From NCBI GenBank assembly GCA_031265875.1, contig JAISCA010000051.1, forward strand, positions 1 through 64,000: a DNA stretch of 64,000 nucleotides. The letters run 5' to 3'. The DNA comes from Propionibacteriaceae bacterium (GTDB lineage Bacteria; Actinomycetota; Actinomycetes; Propionibacteriales; Propionibacteriaceae). A program made the translations under genes and the position numbers. The notes below the pieces were generated by a model. It saw only the letters and a list, made by a program, of their open reading frames with translations. It did not search any database and had not been told where the DNA came from. This document shows positions 24,795 to 32,391 of this stretch, one piece after another. The stretch's first letter is position 1; every line of letters begins with the position of its first letter.

Positions 24795-25487
24795 ATGGAA
24801 GCCCCCTTGGTCTTGATCGTGGACGACGAGGCGGCCCTGGCCCGGGTCGTGGCCTCGTATTGCGAGCGCGAGGGCTGGCGGGTGGCCCTGGCCCACGACG
24901 GTCCGACCGCCGTCGCCTCGGCCCGTCGCTTGAACCCTCAGGTCATCATCTTGGACGTCATGCTGCCGGGCTTCGACGGTTACGAGGTCTGCCGTCAGGT
25001 CCGGTCCTTCTCCTCGGCCCAGATTCTGATGCTGACGGCCCGGGGCGAGGAGCCCGAGGCGGTGGCCGGTTTGATGGCCGGGGCGGACGACTACATGGTC
25101 AAACCAGTCCGGCCCTTCGAACTGATGGCCCGGGTCAAAGCCCGTCTGCGCCGGGACCCGGTCGGCCCTGGGACCGTCCCAGCGACGGAGCCGGGCCGCC
25201 CCGAGCTGATTTGGCGGGATTGGCGGCTCGACCCGGAGTCGCGTCGGGTCTGGTGGTCGGGGCACGAGTTGGAGTTGACCCCGACCGAGTTCGACCTGAT
25301 CGCCATCATGCTGCGTAAACCTCATTCGGCTTGGGGCCGGCGGCAATTGCTCGACCGGCTCGGCCTGGTCGCGGTGGAGCATTCGATCGACGTCCACGTC
25401 GGCAACATCCGGGCCAAGCTAGCCGCCTGGACCGACCGTCCGGTCATCCGCACCGTCCGCGGCGTCGGCTACGGACTGGCCGAATGA
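24795..25487 (+). CDS. OmpR-family response regulator of copper module
   Basis: This 230-residue regulator has a receiver domain (D10-D11, phospho-acceptor D54 in IILDVMLPGFDG, K in MVKPVRP) and a C-terminal winged helix (about 140-228; HSIDVHVGNIRAKL, IRTVRGVGYGLAE). The sensor kinase gene overlaps it by ATGA. Directly downstream are an HMA-SafE-cupredoxin fusion and CopA, so a CusR/CopR-like role in copper response is likely by context. It carries a weaker wing-helix motif (SAWGRRQLLDRLGLVAVE) than most. Confidence 0.9.
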   Translation: MEAPLVLIVDDEAALARVVASYCEREGWRVALAHDGPTAVASARRLNPQVIILDVMLPGFDGYEVCRQVRSFSSAQILMLTARGEEPEAVAGLMAGADDYMVKPVRPFELMARVKARLRRDPVGPGTVPATEPGRPELIWRDWRLDPESRRVWWSGHELELTPTEFDLIAIMLRKPHSAWGRRQLLDRLGLVAVEHSIDVHVGNIRAKLAAWTDRPVIRTVRGVGYGLAE

Positions 25488-26596
25488 GCCCGGCCCGGCC
25501 CCACCAGTCCTGGGGCATTGACAAACGAACTTTCTTCACCGTCTTGGCCGCCGCCGTTCTGGTCGAGGCCGTCTGCGGCCTGGTCGCCTTGCTGATCGGC
25601 CCGCTCCAGTTCCGCGACCACATCGCCCAGGCCGGTATCACCGATCCGGTCATCGTCGAGCACGTCGGCCAGGCCTTCACCGCCGCCCTGGGCCTGGCCC
25701 TGGCGGCCGGCGTGGTGGTGGCTCTGGCGGTGGGCTGGCTGGTGGCCTATCTGACGGCCCGGCGGACTCAGCGCTGGCTGGTGGCGGCCTCCGAGGCCAC
25801 CGTCAAACTCAGCCACGGCGACCACAGCGTCCGCCTGCCGCCGTCCGGTCTGGGGCCTCAGTTCGAACACTTGCGCCAAGCCGTCAACGCCATGGCGGCC
25901 CAACTGGAACGAGTCGAACGTTCCCGGCGCGACCTGCTGGCCGACCTCAGACACGAGATCAGAACCCCCTTGTCGGTCATCGTGGCGGTGGTGGACGCCT
26001 TGGACGACCAGGTCATGGCCCCCGGGCCGGAGGCTTGGCGGACTCTGCGCGAGCCGACCCAACGTATCCTGCGCCTGACCGACGACATCGCCCGCCTGAA
26101 CGACATCGAGGACCCCGGAGCGGCGGCGGTGACCGGGCCGATCGACCTGGCCGACCTGACCGAGCGGGTGGCCAGCCAATTCCAGCCTCTCTTCGACGAG
26201 GCTGGCGTGCGCCTGGTCGCGGTCTCGGGCGAGGGGGTGACGACGGCTTGGGCGGACGACGACCGGGTGGCCCAGATTTTATCCAATCTGTTGTCCAACG
26301 CCTTGCGCCACACCCCGGCCGGCGGGCTAGTCGAGATCCGGGGGGCCCGACTGGGCGACCGCGTCGAATTGATCGTGGCCGACAGCGGCGAGGGCTTGGA
26401 CGAGGAGGCCCTGAGCCGGGCCTTCGACCGCTTCTACAGTGGCGATCCGGCCCGCAGCGGCGGTCAGCGGCACGGCCTCGGTCTGACCATCGCCCGCCGG
26501 CTGGCCCAGTCCTTGGACGGCGACCTGACGGCGCGCTCAGCCGGGCCGGGGCGAGGCGCCGCCTTCAGCCTGCTGCTGCCGGCCGGGCCGTCTTGA
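25484..26596 (+). CDS. Sensor histidine kinase of copper module
   Basis: This 370-residue kinase has two membrane helices (about 17-40 and 67-91) enclosing only about 25 external residues, a HAMP-like segment (92-145), HisKA with phospho-acceptor H157 (DLRHEIRTPLS) and HATPase_c (NLLSNALRHTP, DSGEGLDEEAL, HGLGLTIARRL). The external loop has His46 and His60 but no Met- or Cys-rich metal site, so copper sensing is inferred from gene context, not from the loop. Translationally coupled to the regulator. Confidence 0.9.
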   Translation: MSPARPHQSWGIDKRTFFTVLAAAVLVEAVCGLVALLIGPLQFRDHIAQAGITDPVIVEHVGQAFTAALGLALAAGVVVALAVGWLVAYLTARRTQRWLVAASEATVKLSHGDHSVRLPPSGLGPQFEHLRQAVNAMAAQLERVERSRRDLLADLRHEIRTPLSVIVAVVDALDDQVMAPGPEAWRTLREPTQRILRLTDDIARLNDIEDPGAAAVTGPIDLADLTERVASQFQPLFDEAGVRLVAVSGEGVTTAWADDDRVAQILSNLLSNALRHTPAGGLVEIRGARLGDRVELIVADSGEGLDEEALSRAFDRFYSGDPARSGGQRHGLGLTIARRLAQSLDGDLTARSAGPGRGAAFSLLLPAGPS

Positions 26597-26653
26597 TCGT
26601 TCCTTGAACTGAACCGGACCGATCCTTGATCGAGCCGCCCTAGAGTCACCACT

Positions 26654-28105
26654 GTGAGCAAGCGCAGCGCCAACCGGCTGAGTCAAAGCCAAGTCGCCAT
26701 CAAGGGCATGACCTGTGGCGCCTGCGAGACCCGGGTGGGGCGGCAATTGCGCCGCTTGGAGGGGGTGGAACGGGTCACGGTGTCGGCCCGCCGGGGCTCC
26801 GCCACGCTCTATCTCAGCGCCCCGGTGAGCGAGGAGCGAATTCGTCAGGCGGTCGAGAAGGCCGGCTACAAGGTGGCCCAGGACGGCCCGCCCTGGCTCA
26901 ACCGGGACCCGGCCGTCTGGCGTGACATCGCCCTCGGCGTCGCCCTGATCGCCTTGCTGGCCCTGGTTCTGACCGCCACCGGTTTGATCGACCGGGTCTC
27001 CGCTTTGTCCTCCGGTTTCGTCGACGGCGATCTGGCCATGGTCTTAGTCTTGGGGGTGGCCGCCAGCTTGTCGACCTGCATGGCCTTGACCGGCGGCTTG
27101 GTCATCTCCTTGTCGGCCCGTTACGGGGCCGCCCACCCCCAAGCCAGCACCAGACAACGTATCATGCCTCAGGTCTGGTTCAACCTGGGCCGGCTGGTCG
27201 GCTTCAGCCTGTTGGGGGCCGCGCTGGGCTGGGTCGGCCAGCTGTTCCGGCTGACGGCCGGTCTGACCTCCTGGTTGATGCTGGCGGCGGCCGTCGTGAT
27301 GGGCCTGCTGGGGTTGTCCTTGAGCGGGGCCTCCCCCCGGCTGGGCCTGAACACCCTGCGGCTGCCCGGTCGGCTGGGCCAGGCCCTGACGGAACGCGGC
27401 GAAGCCGGTCAAGACCGTCCTTACAGCGACTGGCGGGCGGCCGGCTGGGGCGCGGCCAGCTTCTTCCTGCCCTGCGGTTTCACCCAGGCGGTCCAGGTCT
27501 ACGCCGCCGCCACCGGCCAGCCGCTCCAAGCCGGTCTGGTCATGGGCCTGTTCGCCCTCGGCACCGCCCCCGGGCTACTGTCGGCCGGCGCGCTGGCCTC
27601 CCTGGCCCGGGGTCGGACGGCCCAACGGGTCTACCGCCTGTTGGGCGTCGTGGTCTTGGCCTTCGCCATCTTGAACGGCAGCAACGCCGTGGCCGCTCTG
27701 CTGCCCACCGGCTTCGACGCCAGCAGCCCGGCCGACGCCGGCCTGAGCGCCAATGTGACGGTCCAGGACGGCTACCAGGTCGTGTCGACGGAGCAGAACT
27801 TCAACGGCTACTCCCCCCAGCGCACCACCATCTACGCCGGAGCGCCGGTGCGCTGGCAGATCAAGTCGACCTCACTGGGCTGCGCCTCCGCCCTCGACCT
27901 GAGACCCTTCGGCCTGAACAGGCTGGTGCTCCAACCAGGCCAGACCTCGACCGTCGAGTTCACCATCGACCAGCCGGGCGACATCGCCTACACCTGCTCG
28001 ATGGGCATGTACCGGGCCTGGTTCCACGTCGTGGCCCCACCTGAGGGCTGGACGCCGACGGCCTCGCCGAGCGCGCCGACCGAACCGACCGAGGGGCCGC
28101 GCTGA
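26654..28105 (+). CDS. HMA - SafE-type membrane - cupredoxin fusion protein
   Basis: This 483-residue protein fuses three parts. Residues 12-75 are a heavy-metal-associated domain with the metal pair C21 and C24 (GMTCGAC). Residues 95-355 form about six to seven helices of the UreH/SafE-like type (MALTGGLVISLSARYG, FFLPCGFTQAVQVYAAATGQPLQ). Residues 375-460 are a cupredoxin-like beta domain (YAGAPVRWQIKSTSLGCASAL, YTCSMGMYRAWFHV) with Cys and Met ligands. It is probably a copper handling or export protein working with CopA. It starts with GTG. It overlaps the next small gene by one base. Confidence 0.85.
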   Translation: MSKRSANRLSQSQVAIKGMTCGACETRVGRQLRRLEGVERVTVSARRGSATLYLSAPVSEERIRQAVEKAGYKVAQDGPPWLNRDPAVWRDIALGVALIALLALVLTATGLIDRVSALSSGFVDGDLAMVLVLGVAASLSTCMALTGGLVISLSARYGAAHPQASTRQRIMPQVWFNLGRLVGFSLLGAALGWVGQLFRLTAGLTSWLMLAAAVVMGLLGLSLSGASPRLGLNTLRLPGRLGQALTERGEAGQDRPYSDWRAAGWGAASFFLPCGFTQAVQVYAAATGQPLQAGLVMGLFALGTAPGLLSAGALASLARGRTAQRVYRLLGVVVLAFAILNGSNAVAALLPTGFDASSPADAGLSANVTVQDGYQVVSTEQNFNGYSPQRTTIYAGAPVRWQIKSTSLGCASALDLRPFGLNRLVLQPGQTSTVEFTIDQPGDIAYTCSMGMYRAWFHVVAPPEGWTPTASPSAPTEPTEGPR

Positions 28106-28536
28106 TGCCCGGCTGCCACGGCCTGGGCGGGCTGAGCGGGCTGAGCACGATCGGGCTGACCTGTCTGCTGGTCGGGCTGGCGGTCGTGGCCGTCGCCGTC
28201 TTGGCCGGTCTGAACCGGCCGGGGCGACCAGACCCGTACGACTCCACTAGTGACTTCTCGTACGATTCCGCAGCCGATGCCTCGGACGGCTCCGCGTCCG
28301 AGCCGCCGAGCGCCGTCGGGCCCGATCCGAGCCGCCGGACGGGCCTCTCCCCCTCCGACTCCACTAACGACGCCTCGTACGATTCCAGGGCCGACCGACC
28401 GAACGCCGGGGCCGACCGGACCGGGCTGAACGGCCTGATCGGCCTGAACGCCGGGGCCGACCGGACCGACCACCTGGCCGACCAGTCCCCCGAGACCTCT
28501 CCCCCACCCGCCCCTAGCGGGTTAACATCACTGTGA
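28105..28536 (+). CDS. Small single-helix membrane protein, low complexity
   Basis: This 143-residue protein has one hydrophobic helix (about 13-35: [21 protein letters not shown]) followed by a disordered Asp/Ser/Pro-rich tail. The tail holds internal repeats: a 30-base DNA repeat (28240-28269 and 28357-28386, 26 of 30 identical) gives similar YDS/SDS-TxDxSYDS peptides, and an NAGADRT unit recurs. It shares a base with the fusion gene's stop and ends 17 bp before copA, so it belongs to the operon. No known family is recognised; it may be a fast-evolving spacer protein or a coding-like linker. Confidence 0.6.
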   Translation: MPGCHGLGGLSGLSTIGLTCLLVGLAVVAVAVLAGLNRPGRPDPYDSTSDFSYDSAADASDGSASEPPSAVGPDPSRRTGLSPSDSTNDASYDSRADRPNAGADRTGLNGLIGLNAGADRTDHLADQSPETSPPPAPSGLTSL

Positions 28537-28552
28537 GAAGGAGTACCGCCCA

Positions 28553-30991
28553 ATGACCGCCCCAACCGACCTGATCGAGCGTCCGGCCGCCCAGCAGGCC
28601 ACCATTCCGATCGGCGGCATGACCTGCGCCGCCTGCGTCAAGCGGGTGGAGAAGGCCGTCGGCAAGTTGGACGGGGTGGTCTCGGCCTCGGTCAACCTGG
28701 CCACGGAACGGGCCACCGTGTCCTACCAGCCCCAGACCGTCCGCCTCAGCGCCATCAAAGCGGCCATCGAGAAGGCCGGCTACGAGGCCTTGGAGTTGGA
28801 GCGGCCGGACGCCGTGGCGGCCGAGCGGGAGCGCCAGGCCCGGGCCATCAAGATGATGTGGATCAGGCTGGCCCTGGCCGCCGTCTGCGCCTCGCCCCTG
28901 CTCTACGTCGCCATGGCCCCGATGCTGGGCGGGCTGCCCCTGCCCGGTTGGCTCCAGCCGATGGAGCACCCCTTGACCTACGCCTTGGTCGAGCTGGGTC
29001 TGGTCGTCCCCGTGGTCGGCTTGGGCCACCGTTTCTACAGCGTCGGCTTCAAGGCCTTGTTCCAGACCAGCCCCAACATGGACTCCCTGATCGCCATCGG
29101 CACCAGCGCCGCCCTGATCTACAGCGGCTACAACACGATCCAGATCGCCAGCGGCCAGACCATGGCGGTGGAGTCGTTGTACTACGAGACGGCCGGGGTC
29201 ATCTTGACCTTGATCATGCTGGGCAAGGCCCTGGAGGCGGTCACCAAGGGCCGCACCTCGGAGGCGGTGCGCAAGCTGACCGGCCTGGCGCCGAAGACCG
29301 CCTGCGTGGTGGTGGACGGGGTCGAGCGGGAGATCCCGATCGAGCAGGTCGAGGTCGGCGACGTCATCGTGGTCCGGCCGGGGGCCCAGGTGCCGGTCGA
29401 CGGCTCGGTCATCGGCGGTCACAGCGCGGTCGACGAGTCGATGCTGACGGGCGAGAGCCTGCCGGTGGACAAGCAAGCCGGCGACCCGGTCTACGCCGCC
29501 AGCCTCAACAGCACCGGCACGATCCAGTTCCGAGCCGAGAAGATCGGCCGCGACACCGCCTTGGCCCGTATCATCGCCCTGGTCGAGGAGGCGCAGGGGT
29601 CGAAGGCTCCGATCGCCCAGTTGGCCGACCAAGTGGCTGGGTACTTCGTGCCCGTGGTCTGCGCCGTGGCGGTCGTGGCCGGGCTGATCTGGGGTGTCGC
29701 CAGCGGCGGCGACATCCGTTTCGCCCTCACCATCTTCATCTCCGTCCTGGTCATCGCCTGCCCCTGCGCCCTCGGCCTGGCCACGCCGACCGCCATCATG
29801 GTCGGCACCGGCCAGGGGGCTGAGCACGGCATCTTGATCAAGGGCGGCCAGGCCTTGGAGACCGCCCACCAGGTCGACATCGTGGTCTTGGACAAGACCG
29901 GCACCATCACCGAGGGCCAGCCCCGGGTGACCGACCTGGTGGCCAGCCCGTCACTGGCCCAGGACCAGTCGCCCCAGCTCACCAGCGCCAGCGACCGCTC
30001 AGACCCGCCAGTGGCCGAACCATCGGACGAATTAGACGAATCGCCCCGCCCCAGCGCCGCTGGAGATGGCACCGACTCACCGCTGGCCAGCCTGTCGCCG
30101 GACCAGGCGGAGTTGCTGGCCTGGGCGGCGGCGGCCGAGCGCGGCTCGGAGCACCCCCTGGGACAGGCCATCGTGGCCGAGGCGACGGCCCGTGGGGTGG
30201 TCGAACCGACTGTGGAGTGGTTCGAGTCGATCACCGGTCGCGGCGTCGAGGCGCGCTGCGACGGACAGACCGTATTGGCCGGCAACCGCCGCCTGATGGA
30301 GGAACGGTCGGTCGATCTGGCCGGACTGGAGCCGGTGGCGGACGAGCTGGCCGAGGCTGGCAAGACGCCGATGCTGATCGCCCGCGACAGCCGTCTGATC
30401 GGTGTCGTGGCGGTGGCGGACGTGGTCAAAGCATCCAGCCGAGCGGCCGTGGCGGCCCTCCACGCCATGGGCCTGGAAGTGGCTATGGTGACCGGCGACC
30501 ACGCCAAGACGGCCGCCCACATCGCCCGCCAAGTCGGCCTCGACCGGGTCCTGGCCGAGGTCCTGCCCCAGGACAAGGCAGCTGAAGTGGTCAAGCTGCA
30601 GCAGGCCGGGCACAAGGTCGCCATGGTGGGCGACGGCATCAACGACTCCCCCGCCCTAGTCCAAGCCGACGTCGGCGTCGCCATCGGTTCCGGGGCCGAC
30701 GTCGCCATCGAGTCGGCCGACATCGTCTTGATGCGCTCCGACCTGATGGACGTGCCGACCGCCATCGCCTTGAGCAAACGCACCATCCGCAACATCAAGC
30801 AGAACCTGGTCTGGGCCTTCGGCTACAACGTCGTCGGCATCCCGATCGCGGCCGGCCTGCTCTACGCCTTCGGCGGCCCCCTGCTCAACCCCATCTTCGC
30901 CGCCGCCGCCATGAGCCTGAGCTCAGTCTCCGTCCTAACCAACGCCCTACGCCTGAAGCGATTCAAACCACCCGTCCCCGCCATAAGTTAG
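28553..30991 (+). CDS. copA: Copper-exporting P1B-type ATPase CopA
   Basis: This 812-residue ATPase exports Cu(I). An N-terminal HMA domain (17-80) has GMTCAAC at 22-28. Further motifs are TGES in the actuator, CPC (C403-P404-C405) in the metal-binding helix, D447-KTGT (phosphorylation), SEHPLG in the N domain and [10 protein letters not shown] in the hinge; the ends of helices 7 and 8 carry [11 protein letters not shown] and [17 protein letters not shown]. An unusual Ser/Asp/Pro-rich insertion of about 50 residues sits after DKTGT, before [10 protein letters not shown]. It starts after AGAAGGAGTACCGCCC. Confidence 0.96.
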   Translation: MTAPTDLIERPAAQQATIPIGGMTCAACVKRVEKAVGKLDGVVSASVNLATERATVSYQPQTVRLSAIKAAIEKAGYEALELERPDAVAAERERQARAIKMMWIRLALAAVCASPLLYVAMAPMLGGLPLPGWLQPMEHPLTYALVELGLVVPVVGLGHRFYSVGFKALFQTSPNMDSLIAIGTSAALIYSGYNTIQIASGQTMAVESLYYETAGVILTLIMLGKALEAVTKGRTSEAVRKLTGLAPKTACVVVDGVEREIPIEQVEVGDVIVVRPGAQVPVDGSVIGGHSAVDESMLTGESLPVDKQAGDPVYAASLNSTGTIQFRAEKIGRDTALARIIALVEEAQGSKAPIAQLADQVAGYFVPVVCAVAVVAGLIWGVASGGDIRFALTIFISVLVIACPCALGLATPTAIMVGTGQGAEHGILIKGGQALETAHQVDIVVLDKTGTITEGQPRVTDLVASPSLAQDQSPQLTSASDRSDPPVAEPSDELDESPRPSAAGDGTDSPLASLSPDQAELLAWAAAAERGSEHPLGQAIVAEATARGVVEPTVEWFESITGRGVEARCDGQTVLAGNRRLMEERSVDLAGLEPVADELAEAGKTPMLIARDSRLIGVVAVADVVKASSRAAVAALHAMGLEVAMVTGDHAKTAAHIARQVGLDRVLAEVLPQDKAAEVVKLQQAGHKVAMVGDGINDSPALVQADVGVAIGSGADVAIESADIVLMRSDLMDVPTAIALSKRTIRNIKQNLVWAFGYNVVGIPIAAGLLYAFGGPLLNPIFAAAAMSLSSVSVLTNALRLKRFKPPVPAIS

Positions 30992-31004
30992 TGGTGATAG
31001 GTCC

Positions 31005-31156
31005 GGGCTCCGCGTCACGCGAACGGTCGGTTTCGACCACTATTTCGGCGGCCGACTGGTCGCAGGCCTCCGCTCGGCGGCAGGGGTGGTCACGAGCGAT
31101 AGTTTCGACCACTGTTTCAGCGCGGAGCGCTCAGCCCCTGACCTCCGTTAGTCTTC
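31005..31156. repeat. Intergenic region behind copA with a repeated 21-mer
   Basis: No gene is seen. A 21-base unit beginning GTTTCGACCACT occurs at 31030-31050 and 31102-31122 with two mismatches and a period of 72. With only two copies this is not a CRISPR; it may be a paired protein-binding site or a partial duplication. Downstream features (element fragment, tRNA, hairpins) follow directly. Confidence 0.4.
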
Positions 31157-31184
31157 TAGTGGTGTGTCAGGGAAGGGTCCGACC
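31156..31184 (+). repeat. Degenerate single end of the foldback element
   Basis: The 29 bases starting CTAGTGGTGTGTCAGGGAA match the left end of the 171-bp foldback element (from 22235) at 24 positions. The second arm is not found. The fragment ends 23 bp before the tRNA gene, so it is a decayed copy or a solo end. Confidence 0.5.
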
Positions 31185-31207
31185 AGTTCCTCTGGACGCG
31201 CCGGGCC

Positions 31208-31280
31208 GCCCTCGTGGCCCAACGGTAGAGGCAGGCGGCTTAAACCCGCTGCGGTACGGGTTCGAATCCCGTCGAGGGCA
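31208..31280 (+). tRNA. tRNA with UAA anticodon and short variable loop (Leu?)
   Basis: The 73-base cloverleaf is complete: acceptor GCCCTCG/CGAGGGC, a short D stem GCC/GGC (weak), anticodon stem GGCGG/CCGCT, loop CTTAAAC (anticodon TAA, 31241-31243), T arm ACGGG/CCCGT with loop TTCGAAT, discriminator A. CCA is not encoded. UAA decodes UUA, i.e. leucine, yet leucine tRNAs have a long variable arm and this one has only five bases (GCGGT). That makes it an atypical class-I tRNA; its charging identity is open. It lies in a non-core accessory strip. Confidence 0.82.
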
Positions 31281-31421
31281 CAGACGATTGAGCCGAGAGC
31301 GGTGAGCGCTCGCACTCACCGCCGAGGCGATTGAGTCTGTCGAATGACGCGACCCGTTCGCGTCATGAACACAGACGACTGACGCGACCTAGTCGCGTCA
31401 GGAGCACAGACGATTGAGCCG
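31278..31421. repeat. Three tandem hairpins between 18-bp direct repeats
   Basis: An 18-base direct repeat (GCACAGACGATTGAGCCG) lies at 31278-31295, starting in the last bases of the tRNA, and at 31404-31421. Between the copies are three perfect stem-loops: 31299-31322 (8 bp), 31344-31366 (9 bp, ATGACGCGA arms) and 31379-31401 (10 bp, CTGACGCGAC arms). A third partial copy of the repeat is at 31370. They could terminate or process the tRNA transcript, or be remnants of an att-like duplication. Confidence 0.6.
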
Positions 31422-31467
31422 CACATCCGCCTTGACCAGACCTGGCCAGGGAAACTAGCCTAAGCTT

Positions 31468-31701
31468 ATGACCACGGTGAACGTGTACGAGGCCAAGTCC
31501 TCGTTCAGCCGGTTGCTCAGCCGGGCGGAGGCGGGCGAGACCCTCGTCCTGGCCCGCAACGGCAAGCCCGTAGCCCAACTGGGGCCCATCGTGGTGCGGC
31601 CCAGGCCCGTAGTCTTCGGAGACCTGCGCGGCCGGGTCCGCCTCCCCGATGATTTCGACGAGTGGAGCAGCCAAGACGAGCTTGACTGGTACGGTTCGTG
31701 A
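31468..31701 (+). CDS. Phd/YefM-type antitoxin
   Basis: This 77-residue protein has the Phd/YefM N-terminal DNA-binding fold (VNVYEAKSSFSRLLSRAEAGETLVLARNGKPVAQLGPI) that contacts an operator, and a short C-terminal toxin-binding tail (DDFDEWSSQDELDWYGS). The PIN toxin gene starts within its stop codon (GTGA), the usual arrangement of such modules. It most likely represses its own operon together with the toxin. Confidence 0.9.
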   Translation: MTTVNVYEAKSSFSRLLSRAEAGETLVLARNGKPVAQLGPIVVRPRPVVFGDLRGRVRLPDDFDEWSSQDELDWYGS

Positions 31702-32072
31702 GACTCCTGCTCGACACCCACGTGTACCTGTGGGTGCGCCTCGACCATCCCAGACTGCCGGAACGTTTCCGTGGCGCCATCGCCGAGCCCGGCAACGTCA
31801 AGTACGTCTCGTCCGTCAGTTCCGCCGAGATCGCAGTCAAACGTGCGGTCGGCAAGCTCGAGGTCTACGGTGAGATAGGCGGCGACATCGCCCGCCTCGG
31901 CTTTGACGAACTCGACTTCACCCACCGCCATGCGATGGTCTTGAACGGCTTGCCGCTGCATCACCGCGACCCGTTCGACCGGATGCTGATCGCGCAGGCG
32001 ATCGCCGAGGACCTCGTGTTCTTGACCGTCGACCCCCAGTGCGCCGCCTACGATTTCCGCCGCCTGACCTGA
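31698..32072 (+). CDS. PIN-domain toxin (VapC-like)
   Basis: This 124-residue PIN-domain ribonuclease toxin has the acidic set D6 (LLLDTHVYLW), E44 (SSAEIAVKRAVGKL), D91/D94 (HHRDPFDRMLIAQA) and D112 (LTVDPQ), all needed for Mg2+-dependent RNA cleavage. It is paired with a Phd/YefM antitoxin rather than VapB, a common combination. The start is GTG overlapping the antitoxin stop. All catalytic residues are present, so it should be active. Confidence 0.9.
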   Translation: MRLLLDTHVYLWVRLDHPRLPERFRGAIAEPGNVKYVSSVSSAEIAVKRAVGKLEVYGEIGGDIARLGFDELDFTHRHAMVLNGLPLHHRDPFDRMLIAQAIAEDLVFLTVDPQCAAYDFRRLT

Positions 32073-32129
32073 CCGGCGACCTCCGGTCCGGCCTATGAAT
32101 CAGAAAGTCGGGCGGGACGGACTGGCCAG

Positions 32130-32317
32130 TCAAGCGGCGGTTCCCCGGGGATCGTCTCGACCGCATACAGCGGAACGTCCGTGAAGCTCGTCTGGACTGA
32201 TCCCAATAGCCGCCAGCGACCGCTTTAGTGGCGATTTTGTGCGTCAGTTCACGTTTTTACTAGCAAAAATCGTGCGTACTCCCACGAAATCGCCACTTGA
32301 ACTCGGAGCCACAGCCC
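32130..32317 (-). pseudogene. Remnant of a DUF4143 AAA ATPase gene
   Basis: Bases 32130-32220 match the last codons of the intact ATPase gene at 48519-49871 (VPLYAVETIP...), and 32221-32317 match its 5' leader (counterpart around 49852-49945), so about 1.3 kb of the centre is gone. In the leader the palindrome CACG-TTTTT...AAAAA-CGTG is retained, but the initiation codon has changed (ATG to ACG). It is a dead copy, evidence that this ATPase gene has been duplicated or moved. Confidence 0.75.
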
Positions 32318-32391
32318 GCAGACAGCATTCGGAGATCTGAGCTGGGTAAGGTGATGAACGACTCGACCACCCGCGCTTCGGCCCCGTGCCG

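Noticed and set aside
28514..29869. 451-residue frame on the minus strand opposite copA
   Set aside because: Asp/Gly/His/Gln-rich composition typical of GC-rich antisense; copA is unmistakable on the other strand.
31030..31122. CRISPR array behind copA
   Set aside because: Only two repeat units with mismatches, no further spacers and no cas genes.
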